Source: Candidatus Alistipes stercoravium
GTDB lineage: Bacteria; Bacteroidota; Bacteroidia; Bacteroidales; Rikenellaceae
Length of the DNA: 33,610 nt
Assembly: GCA_019119615.1 (NCBI GenBank)
Contig: DWWQ01000051.1
Location: 1 to 33,610, forward strand
Reading direction: 5' to 3'
Part shown: in pieces, positions 7,165-14,662 of the stretch
How the letters are laid out: each line of letters begins with the position of its first letter
Numbering within the stretch: position 1 is the first letter of the stretch
Notes under the pieces: generated by a model
The model's input: the letters and a program-made list of their open reading frames with translations, nothing else
The model's database searches: none
Told to the model about the DNA's origin: nothing
Program-made: the position numbers and the translations under genes

Positions 7165-9186
7165 ATGACTTTAGCCGAATTTCAAGCCGATATCCGCGCG
7201 GGTATTCCTGACCGGCTGCCCGCCGCGAAACCTTACGACAAGCAGATCAACCATGCGCCCAAGCGCAAGGATATCCTCACGCCGGCCGAGAAGGAGCTGG
7301 CCCTGCGCAATGCCCTGCGCTACTTCCCGGCCAAGCACCATGCGCTGCTGGCCCGCGAGTTCGCCGCCGAGCTGCGCAAGTACGGCCGCATCTACATGTA
7401 CCGCCTGCGTCCCGACTACGAGATGCATGCGCGGCCGATCGACGAATACCCGGCCCGCTGCCGGCAGGCAGCGGCCATCATGCTGATGATCCAGAACAAC
7501 CTGGACAAGGCCGTGGCGCAGCATCCCCACGAGCTGATCACCTACGGCGGCAACGGTGCCGTGTTCCAGAACTGGGCGCAGTACCGGCTGACGATGAAAT
7601 ACCTCTCGGAGATGACCGACCGCCAGACGCTGGTCATGTATTCGGGCCATCCGCTGGGGCTCTTCCCTTCGCATCCCGATGCGCCGCGCGTCGTCGTTAC
7701 GAACGGCATGGTGATTCCCAACTACTCGAAACCCGACGACTGGGAGCGGATGAACGCCCTCGGGGTTTCGCAGTACGGGCAGATGACTGCCGGCTCCTAT
7801 ATGTATATCGGGCCGCAGGGCATCGTCCACGGCACGACCATTACGGTGATGAACGCCGCGCGCAAACGCTTCACCGGGGGGCGCACCTCGCCGCGCGGCA
7901 TGCTCTTCGTCTCGTCGGGTCTCGGCGGCATGTCGGGTGCCCAGGCCAAGGCGGGCAATATCTCGGGCGTGGTTTCGGTCATCGCCGAAATCAACCCCAA
8001 GGCGGCGCAGAAGCGCTACGAGCAGGGCTGGATCGATGAACTGCACGATTCGCTCGACGAGCTCATTCCGCGTATCCGGAAGGCCGTGGCCGACCGCGAA
8101 GTCGTCTCGCTGGCCTATGTGGGCAATGTCGTGGACCTCTGGGAGCGGCTGGCTGCGGAGCGGATCCGGGTCGATCTGGGTTCGGACCAGACCTCGCTGC
8201 ACAATCCCTGGTCGGGCGGCTACTATCCCGTGGGTTTGAGCTACGAGGCTTCGAACAAGATGATGGCCGAGGAGCCTGCGCGTTTCCGCGAATGCGTGCA
8301 GGAGTCGCTGCGGCGCCAGGTCGATGCGATCAACCGCCTGACGGCCGACGGCATGTACTTCTTCGACTACGGCAACGCCTTCCTGCTCGAGGCGTCGCGT
8401 GCCGGTGCCGCGGTGATGGGCGAGGGGGGCCGCTTCCGCTATCCCTCCTATGTGCAGGACATCATGGGCCCGATGTTCTTCGACTACGGTTTCGGACCCT
8501 TCCGCTGGGTCTGCACCTCGGGCAAGGCCGAGGACCTCGAAATGACCGACCGACTGGCCGCCGAGGCGCTCGAGGAGATCGCCCGCACGGCGCCCGAATC
8601 GATTCGTGGACAACTTGAGGACAACATCCATTGGATCCGCGAGGCGGGCCGCAACCATCTTGTCGTAGGCTCGCAGGCGCGCATCCTCTACGCCGACTGC
8701 GAGGGCCGCACGAAGATTGCCGAGGCGTTCAACCGGGCGATTGTCGACGGCCGCATCTCGGCTCCCGTCGTGCTGGGCCGCGACCACCACGATGTCTCGG
8801 GTACGGATTCGCCCTACCGGGAGACCGCGAACATCTACGACGGTTCGAACCGTACGGCCGACATGGCTGTCCAGAACGTCATCGGCGATGCGTTCCGCGG
8901 CGCGACCTGGGTGTCGCTTCACAACGGCGGAGGCGTGGGCTGGGGCGAGGTCATCAACGGCGGCTTCGGCATGGTGATCGACGGTTCGGAGGCTTCCGAA
9001 CGCCACATCCGCGAGATGCTCTTCTGGGATGTGAACAACGGCATCGCCCGCCGCAGCTGGGCCCGCAACGACGGGGCCGTGGAGGCGATCCGCCGCGAGA
9101 TGGAGCGCACGCCCGACCTGCGCGTTACGCTGCCGAACTACGCCGACGACGAGGTCGTCCGCGAAGCATTGACCGAAAACGAATAA
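7165..9186 (+). CDS. hutU: Urocanate hydratase, long form (HutU)
   Basis: A 673-residue NAD+-dependent urocanase that converts trans-urocanate to 4-imidazolone-5-propionate in the cytoplasm. Signature segments are ITYGGNGAVFQNW, MYSGHPLGLFPS, YIGPQGIVHGTT, the NAD-binding GLGGMSGAQAKAG and FGPFRWVCTSG. It is about 110 residues longer than the proteobacterial enzyme (about 555 residues) and close to the animal UROC1 length. It therefore belongs to the long branch seen in Bacteroidota and eukaryotes. The start at 7165 (MTLAEFQ) lies 13 bases after ftcD, and the frame upstream of it overlaps ftcD without coding sense. hutH follows after 15 bases. Confidence 0.95.
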   Translation: MTLAEFQADIRAGIPDRLPAAKPYDKQINHAPKRKDILTPAEKELALRNALRYFPAKHHALLAREFAAELRKYGRIYMYRLRPDYEMHARPIDEYPARCRQAAAIMLMIQNNLDKAVAQHPHELITYGGNGAVFQNWAQYRLTMKYLSEMTDRQTLVMYSGHPLGLFPSHPDAPRVVVTNGMVIPNYSKPDDWERMNALGVSQYGQMTAGSYMYIGPQGIVHGTTITVMNAARKRFTGGRTSPRGMLFVSSGLGGMSGAQAKAGNISGVVSVIAEINPKAAQKRYEQGWIDELHDSLDELIPRIRKAVADREVVSLAYVGNVVDLWERLAAERIRVDLGSDQTSLHNPWSGGYYPVGLSYEASNKMMAEEPARFRECVQESLRRQVDAINRLTADGMYFFDYGNAFLLEASRAGAAVMGEGGRFRYPSYVQDIMGPMFFDYGFGPFRWVCTSGKAEDLEMTDRLAAEALEEIARTAPESIRGQLEDNIHWIREAGRNHLVVGSQARILYADCEGRTKIAEAFNRAIVDGRISAPVVLGRDHHDVSGTDSPYRETANIYDGSNRTADMAVQNVIGDAFRGATWVSLHNGGGVGWGEVINGGFGMVIDGSEASERHIREMLFWDVNNGIARRSWARNDGAVEAIRREMERTPDLRVTLPNYADDEVVREALTENE

Positions 9187-9201
9187 AAAAGAGATACAGC
9201 C

Positions 9202-10683
9202 ATGGAACAGCACTATATTTCACCCGAACGGCTGACGATTGCCCGCCTGCAGGAGATTCTCGACCGCCGCATGCCGATTGCCTTGAGCGAAGAGTCCCGG
9301 CAGCGGATCGTCCGCTGCCGCGAATACCTCGACCGCCGGATCGAACACTCCGGGCAGCCGATCTACGGCATCACGACCGGATTCGGATCGCTGTGCGACA
9401 TCTCGGTCGGCGGCAACGAACTGGCGCAGCTGCAGCGCAACCTGGTCATGTCGCATGCCTGCGGCACGGGCGAGCAGGTGCCGTCGGAGATCGTCCGGCT
9501 CATCCTGCTGCTCAAGATCCAGTCGCTCTCCTACGGCCATTCGGGTGTGCAGCTGCAGACCGTCGAACGGCTCGTGGAGTTTTACAACCGCGGAATCCTT
9601 CCGGTGGTTTATCAGCAGGGGTCGCTCGGCGCGTCGGGCGACCTGGCGCCGCTGGCCCACTTGAGCCTGCCGCTGCTCGGACTGGGCGAGGTGGAGTACG
9701 GGGGACGCCGCCGTCCGGCCTCCGAGGTGCTGGATGAACTGGGCTGGCAGCCCATCGAACTGCAGTCGAAGGAGGGACTGGCGCTGCTCAACGGCACGCA
9801 GTTCATGAGTGCCTACGGCGTCTGGTCGCTCATGGCGGCCCGCCGTCTGAGCGACTGGGCCGACCGCATCGGCGCCCTGTCGCTCGACGCCTTCGACGGA
9901 CGCATCGAACCTTTCTACGATGAGGTGCATCTGATCCGTGCCCACCGCGGACAGCTCGCCACGGCCCGCGCCGTGCGGCGCCTGCTCGAAGGCAGCGAGC
10001 TGATCGGCCGGCCCAAGCGGCATGTGCAGGATCCCTATTCGTTCCGCTGCATGCCGCAGGTGCATGGCGCCACGAAGGATACGATCGAATACGTCGAAGG
10101 GGTGCTCGAGACGGAGATCAACTCGCCGACGGACAATCCGACGGTCTTCCCCGAGGAGGATATGATCATTTCGGCGGGCAACTTCCACGGGCAGCCGATC
10201 GCCCTGGCGATGGACTTCCTGGCCATCGCCCTGGCCGAGTTGGGCAATATCTCCGAACGGCGCATCTACAAACTTATCTCCGGGGCGCGGGAGCTGCCGA
10301 AATTTCTGGTGGCGAATCCCGGGTTGAACAGCGGTTTCATGATCCCGCAGTATACCGCGGCGTCGATCGTCAGCCAGTCGAAGGGTCTCTGCATGCCCGC
10401 CTCGGTCGATTCGATCCCCTCGTCGCAGGGGCAGGAGGACCACGTCAGCATGGGCTCGAACGCCGCGACGAAACTCCGTCGCGTGGTGCTCAACACCGAA
10501 CGGGTGCTGGCCATCGAATTGTTCAATGCCGCGCAGGCCCTTGAATTCCGCCGTCCGGCCCGCACGTCGCCCGAACTGGAACGCATGGTGGCCGCTTTCC
10601 GCACGCGTGTCCCCTTTATCGACAACGATACGGTGATGTACCCCCATATCGAGGCGTCGGTGCAATTCCTGCGTGAGCGATGA
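9202..10683 (+). CDS. hutH: Histidine ammonia-lyase (HutH)
   Basis: A 493-residue enzyme that deaminates L-histidine to urocanate. The self-forming MIO electrophile arises from Ala-Ser-Gly at residues 144-146 inside GSLGASGDLAPLAH. Other family marks are YGITTGFG near residue 54, LLNGTQFMSAYG, the QDPYSFRCMPQVHGA segment, NSPTDNP and SSQGQEDHVSMG near the C-terminus. All expected active-site motifs are present. Its TGA overlaps the ATG of hutI (ATGA), indicating translational coupling. Confidence 0.96.
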   Translation: MEQHYISPERLTIARLQEILDRRMPIALSEESRQRIVRCREYLDRRIEHSGQPIYGITTGFGSLCDISVGGNELAQLQRNLVMSHACGTGEQVPSEIVRLILLLKIQSLSYGHSGVQLQTVERLVEFYNRGILPVVYQQGSLGASGDLAPLAHLSLPLLGLGEVEYGGRRRPASEVLDELGWQPIELQSKEGLALLNGTQFMSAYGVWSLMAARRLSDWADRIGALSLDAFDGRIEPFYDEVHLIRAHRGQLATARAVRRLLEGSELIGRPKRHVQDPYSFRCMPQVHGATKDTIEYVEGVLETEINSPTDNPTVFPEEDMIISAGNFHGQPIALAMDFLAIALAELGNISERRIYKLISGARELPKFLVANPGLNSGFMIPQYTAASIVSQSKGLCMPASVDSIPSSQGQEDHVSMGSNAATKLRRVVLNTERVLAIELFNAAQALEFRRPARTSPELERMVAAFRTRVPFIDNDTVMYPHIEASVQFLRER

Positions 10684-11921
10684 GAACGCTGGTGGATCAT
10701 ATCGGCTGCATTGCGGGCATCGAGCGGCAGGGGCGCCTTCGGCTCTGTGGCGCGGAGATGGACCGCATGGAGACGCTCGAGGATGCCTGGCTGCTGGTCG
10801 AGGAGGGACGTATCGCCGCCTTCGGACGTCGGGATGAAGGCCTCCCCTCGGATGCCGACCGGCAGATCGACGCCCGCGGCGGAATGCTCTTCCCGTCATT
10901 CTGCGATTCACATACGCACCTGGTCTACGCCGGGAGCCGCGAACAGGAGTTTCTGGACAAGATCAACGGCCTTTCGTACGAGGAAATTGCCCGCCGGGGC
11001 GGGGGCATTCTCAACTCCGCCGACCGGCTGCATGCCGCCTCGGAGGAGGAGCTCTACCGCACGGCAATGGAGCGCGTGGCGGAGATTGCCGCCATGGGCA
11101 CGGGTTGCGTGGAGATCAAGAGCGGCTACGGCCTTTCGACCGAAGACGAGCTGAAGATGCTGCGCGTCATCCGCCGGATCCGTGAAACGGCGCCGCTGGA
11201 GGTCCGTGCCACCTTCCTCGGGGCGCATGCCGTGGCGCGTGCCTATCGGGGGCGTCAAGGGGATTACGTCGATCTGGTGTGCCGCGAGATGCTGCCCGCT
11301 GTGGCCCGCGAGGGGCTGGCCGATTTCGTCGATGTCTTCTGCGACGAGGGTTTCTTTACGGTGGAGGAGACGGAGCGCATCCTGAAAGCGGGGCGTGAAC
11401 TGGGTCTGCGGGCCAAGATCCATGCCAACGAACTGGCCGTCTCGGGCGGCGTGCAGGTCGGGGTGCGTTGCGGAGCCCTTTCGGTCGATCACCTCGAACG
11501 CAGCGGTGCCGCGGAGATCGAGGCGCTGCGCGGTTCGGAGACGATGCCCACGCTGCTGCCCGGTGCCGCCTTCTTCCTCGGCATGAGCGATCCGCCGGCC
11601 CGGGAGATGATCCGTGCGGGGCTGGGCGTGGCTCTCGCCTCGGACTACAACCCCGGCTCCTCGCCTTCGGGGAATATGCGCATGGTTGCCGCACTGGCTT
11701 CGATCCGCCTGCGGATGACTCCGCGCGAGGCGCTCTGCGCTGCAACGCTCAACGGCGCCTGTGCCATGGGGTTGAGCCGCGACTACGGGTCGATCACCGT
11801 GGGCAAGGTTGCCAACTTCTTCCTGACGCGTCCGATGCCGTCGATCGAATACTTTACCTACGCCTACCAGACACCGCTCATTGACCGTGTCTTCCTGCGC
11901 GGTGAGGAGTTCGTGGCGTAG
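10680..11921 (+). CDS. hutI: Imidazolonepropionase (HutI)
   Basis: A 413-residue amidohydrolase-superfamily metalloenzyme that opens the ring of 4-imidazolone-5-propionate to N-formimino-L-glutamate, the substrate of FtcD. Metal-ligand motifs are visible: DSHTH (H78, H80), LGAHAV, IHANEL, SVDHLE and ASDYNPGSSPSGN. It starts on the ATGA shared with the hutH stop and closes the operon. Only two bases separate its TAG from the stop of the convergent umuC gene, and no terminator fits between them. Confidence 0.95.
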   Translation: MRTLVDHIGCIAGIERQGRLRLCGAEMDRMETLEDAWLLVEEGRIAAFGRRDEGLPSDADRQIDARGGMLFPSFCDSHTHLVYAGSREQEFLDKINGLSYEEIARRGGGILNSADRLHAASEEELYRTAMERVAEIAAMGTGCVEIKSGYGLSTEDELKMLRVIRRIRETAPLEVRATFLGAHAVARAYRGRQGDYVDLVCREMLPAVAREGLADFVDVFCDEGFFTVEETERILKAGRELGLRAKIHANELAVSGGVQVGVRCGALSVDHLERSGAAEIEALRGSETMPTLLPGAAFFLGMSDPPAREMIRAGLGVALASDYNPGSSPSGNMRMVAALASIRLRMTPREALCAATLNGACAMGLSRDYGSITVGKVANFFLTRPMPSIEYFTYAYQTPLIDRVFLRGEEFVA

Positions 11922-11923
11922 TT

Positions 11924-13183
11924 TCAGGCCCTGACCGTAAGGATTTCGTCCCAGTCGGTGGTGTAGCCGCGCGAGAGGTGCTGGCGGTTCATCTGCGGCG
12001 GGTCGAGTTCGCGCGAAGCGACGACGACGCGGTCGCGGCCGAACTGCCGGTTGGCGGCATCGAGCGCCGCCATGAGCCGGGCCCGCCGTTCGCGGTCCAC
12101 GGGATCGAACAGGTCGCTTTGTGCACCGTGTTTCGGGGTGAGCTCCGAGAGCGACACCCCGGCTTTTTTGTATCCGTATCCTTCGCGGTAGATGCGTTTG
12201 AGCGCCTGCACGGCCAGTGAAACGAGTTCCAGCGTGTCGTCCGTCGCCACGGGCGGCCGCAGCGTCTCGCTCTCGAAATACTGGGGCAGATCCTCCCGGT
12301 GGCGGTTCGTGTAGATGAAGACGGTAAGTTCCCCGCAGAGGCTCCGCTGCCGCCGCAGCTTCTCGGCGCAGAGCGACGCGAAGGTCGAAACCGAGGCGTG
12401 GAGCGAATGGCTGTCCGTCAGTTCGTGGGCGAAGCTGCGCGAGACGGTGATCTGCTGACGGCCCTGCGGGGCGTTCTCGAAGTCGATGCACGCCTCGCCC
12501 CGCAGCTCGCTCCAGGTGCGCAGCCCCGTTACGCCCATGCGGCCGCGGACCCACGCTCCCGAACAACCCGTGAAGTCCCATGCCGTGGCGACTCCCGCCT
12601 CCTGCAGCATGCGGCGGTGCTTGCGCCCGATGCCCCAGACGTCGCCGATCGGAAATTTCCGCAACACCTTCTCGATATCCTCCTTGCGGTACATCAGACA
12701 ACACCCTTCGAGCCGCGGGTAGCGCTTGCAGAGTTTCGAGGCGATCTTCGCGAGGGTCTTCGTCGGGGCGATGCCGATGCTTACGGGGATTCCCGTATTG
12801 CGCTGTACGGTGCGGCTGATCGTGCGGCCCAGCGGTGTGAGTTCTTCGAGGGCGATGCCCCGCAGGTCGAGGAATGCCTCGTCGATCGAGTAGACCTCGG
12901 CGGCGGGGACCATCGCCCGCAGGGTGCGGATTACGCGCCGCGACATGTCGCCGTAGAGGGCGAAGTTGCTCGAAAAGACCGCTACGCCGCAGCGTTCCAC
13001 CAGCTCGCGGATCTGGAAAAAGGGATGCCCCATGCGGATGCCGAGCGCCTTGGCTTCGTTCGATCGGGCGATGACGCAGCCGTCGTTGTTCGACAGCACG
13101 ATGACCGGCCGCCCGTTCAGCTCCGGGCGGAAAACCCGTTCGCACGAGGCAAAGAAGTTGTTGCAGTCGCAAAGTCCGTACAT
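11924..13183 (-). CDS. umuC: Y-family translesion DNA polymerase, UmuC-like
   Basis: A 419-residue protein starting at ATG 13183 (MYGLCDCNNFFASCERVF), nearly the length of E. coli UmuC (422). Y-family marks are the N-terminal metal-binding D6, the VLSNNDGCVIARSNEAKALGI finger segment, the catalytic YSIDEAFLDL, the VSIGIAPTKTLAKIASK stretch, the DVWGIGRKHRRML helix-hairpin-helix and YKKAGVSLSEL of the little finger. QSDLFD near the C-terminus fits a beta-clamp-binding peptide. It would extend primers across damaged DNA. Its start lies 7 bases downstream of the umuD stop, so the pair is an operon. An open frame extends 42 codons upstream of 13183 into umuD but has no family similarity. Confidence 0.93.
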   Translation of the reverse strand: MYGLCDCNNFFASCERVFRPELNGRPVIVLSNNDGCVIARSNEAKALGIRMGHPFFQIRELVERCGVAVFSSNFALYGDMSRRVIRTLRAMVPAAEVYSIDEAFLDLRGIALEELTPLGRTISRTVQRNTGIPVSIGIAPTKTLAKIASKLCKRYPRLEGCCLMYRKEDIEKVLRKFPIGDVWGIGRKHRRMLQEAGVATAWDFTGCSGAWVRGRMGVTGLRTWSELRGEACIDFENAPQGRQQITVSRSFAHELTDSHSLHASVSTFASLCAEKLRRQRSLCGELTVFIYTNRHREDLPQYFESETLRPPVATDDTLELVSLAVQALKRIYREGYGYKKAGVSLSELTPKHGAQSDLFDPVDRERRARLMAALDAANRQFGRDRVVVASRELDPPQMNRQHLSRGYTTDWDEILTVRA

Positions 13184-13190
13184 GGGCGGC

Positions 13191-13631
13191 TTACAGATGC
13201 TTGCGTATCGAGGCGATGACCACGCCCCAGATCGAGAACTGTCCCTCGCTGTATATTCCGGCGCCTTTCTGTCCTGTATCCGAAGGATGGAGACGGATCT
13301 GTCCCGCACGGATCTCGAGGCGCTTGAGACGGAACTCCCCGTCGAGGAAGCAGACGGCCAGACAGCCGTCGAAGGCTTCGACCGACTTGTCGATGAGCAG
13401 CAGGTCGCCGTCGCGGATTCCCTCGTCGCGCAGGGCGTCGCCCTCGACGCGGGCGAAGAAGGTGGCTGCCGGGTTGCGGATGAAACGGCGGTTCAGGTCG
13501 AGCGGAGCGTCCGTGAAGTGCTCGGCCGGTGAGGGAAATCCCGACGACAGGTCGCCGCCCGGACCGGCAAAATCCTCCCCCGAGGAGGCTTCGGGGTCGA
13601 TGAAACGGAGGGTGCTGTCGGAATCCTGCAT
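13191..13631 (-). CDS. umuD: UmuD-like SOS mutagenesis protein with the catalytic serine replaced by alanine
   Basis: A 146-residue protein of the LexA/UmuD S24 peptidase fold. It aligns well with E. coli UmuD: SSGFPSPAEHF matches the CGFPSPA cleavage region (P1-P1' would be S30-G31), NPAATFFARVEGD matches HPSATYFVKASGD, then GIRDGDLLLIDKS and DGEFRLKRL. The lysine of the Ser-Lys dyad is kept (K103), but the serine position (S60 in E. coli) is A66, codon GCC. The 37-residue spacing between the two positions is conserved, so the alignment is firm. By analogy with the S60A mutant it should not self-cleave. It probably still partners UmuC encoded just downstream. Confidence 0.85.
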   Translation of the reverse strand: MQDSDSTLRFIDPEASSGEDFAGPGGDLSSGFPSPAEHFTDAPLDLNRRFIRNPAATFFARVEGDALRDEGIRDGDLLLIDKSVEAFDGCLAVCFLDGEFRLKRLEIRAGQIRLHPSDTGQKGAGIYSEGQFSIWGVVIASIRKHL

Positions 13632-13658
13632 GGCCGGAATTTCAGTTGAGAATACCTG

Positions 13659-14492
13659 CTATTGGAGCGCAAAAACGGCGGCAATGGGGTAGTGGTCCGA
13701 GATGTAGGGGGCGCCGTAGTCGCCCTTGAGGGTTTCGAAACGCTGGCAGCGCAGCTTGCCCCGGAAGTAGATGTGGTCGATGACGATCGTATCGGGCGCC
13801 GAGCCGAAACCGTTGAACGTCCCCTCGTTGTCGCTGACGGGAGCCTTCTCGCGGGCCGATTTCATGCATTTGGTAAGCGGGCGGAAGATCGGACTGTCGG
13901 TCGGGGAGTTGAAATCGCCGCCGAGGATCGCCGGTGCCTTGCCGGCTATCGTGCCGACGGTCTCGACGAGGAGTTTGATGCCCTCCTCGCGGGCCTGCTT
14001 GCCCTGATGGTCGAGGTGGGTGTTGAAATAGAAGAAGGTTTTGCCCGACGTCCTGTCGAGGAGCTCGACCCAGGTTACCGTGCGGTTGCAGGCTCCGTCC
14101 CAGCCGCGCGAAGGCGTCTCGGGTGTCTCGCTCAACCACAGCGTCCCGCTGTCCGCCAGCTCGAAACGGTCGCGCCGGTAGTAGATCGCCATCGTCTCCC
14201 CGGCCTTGTCGCCGTCGTCGCGGCCGACGCCCACGCGGGCATACTCCGCGCAATTCTCGTCGAGATACTGCAGCTGGTCGGCCAGGGCCTCCTGGACGCC
14301 GAAGAGGTCGGGCGCCTCCTCGCGGATCATCCGCTCCGTGGCGTGGCGCCGGTATTCCCAGTTGTTGGAGCCGTCTCCGCCGCCGCTGTTGCGCATGTTG
14401 TAGGAGATGAGTTTCAGTTGCGGGGCCTCCCCGCCGGCCAGTACCGGCATTGCAAGAAGAGCCGAAAGGATGAGGAACAGGGCTTTTTTCAT
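13659..14492 (-). CDS. Secreted endonuclease/exonuclease/phosphatase-family hydrolase
   Basis: A 277-residue protein with a Sec signal peptide (MKKALFLILSALLAMPVLAG) and a full EEP-superfamily domain. Family marks are ISYNMRN near residue 31, the metal-binding VQEA (E68), NTHLDHQG, the catalytic GGDFNSPTDS, TIVIDHIYF and the final SDHYPIAAVF. Relatives cleave phosphodiesters in nucleic acids, or phosphates in inositol or sphingolipid substrates, and which applies here is not visible. It should act in the periplasm or outside the cell. The umuD ATG lies 27 bases after its stop on the same strand. Co-transcription with umuDC is therefore plausible, although the functional link is unclear. Confidence 0.88.
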   Translation of the reverse strand: MKKALFLILSALLAMPVLAGGEAPQLKLISYNMRNSGGGDGSNNWEYRRHATERMIREEAPDLFGVQEALADQLQYLDENCAEYARVGVGRDDGDKAGETMAIYYRRDRFELADSGTLWLSETPETPSRGWDGACNRTVTWVELLDRTSGKTFFYFNTHLDHQGKQAREEGIKLLVETVGTIAGKAPAILGGDFNSPTDSPIFRPLTKCMKSAREKAPVSDNEGTFNGFGSAPDTIVIDHIYFRGKLRCQRFETLKGDYGAPYISDHYPIAAVFALQ

Positions 14493-14547
14493 GGAGCTGC
14501 GATTTTTTTGATTCTTGCCGAAAGATACGAAATTTATTCCGGATTCC

Positions 14548-14576
14548 GAACAGTCCCGTACGAAACAGGACAGTCC
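14548..14576 (+). repeat. Two 9-bp direct repeats (GRACAGTCC) 20 bp apart, upstream of the flavoprotein gene
   Basis: GAACAGTCC at 14548-14556 and GGACAGTCC at 14568-14576 differ at one base and are spaced 20 bp start to start, two helical turns. This arrangement is typical of AraC-family binding sites. They end 24 bases before the putative -33 element of the flavoprotein/regulator operon. A role in binding the regulator encoded at 16553 is an inference. Confidence 0.4.
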
Positions 14577-14593
14577 GATGCCGGCCCGGTGAT

Positions 14594-14631
14594 GTATATT
14601 TTGTATATACGGATATATTTTCCTACCTTTA
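14594..14631 (+). promoter_or_regulatory. Promoter and overlapping palindrome for the flavoprotein-regulator operon
   Basis: TTTG at 14600-14603 and TACCTTTA at 14624-14631 are separated by 20 bases, the spacing expected for Bacteroidota -33/-7 elements (the last -7 base is A instead of G). A perfect inverted repeat GTATAT-N5-ATATAC (14594-14610) covers the -33 element and could be an operator. The rest of the 14493-14662 divergent gap holds a TATCTTTC-like -7 (minus strand, 14527-14520) for the EEP gene, but it is weak. Confidence 0.5.
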
Positions 14632-14662
14632 TAGCTTAAAACTACCGAAATACTTGAATCGA

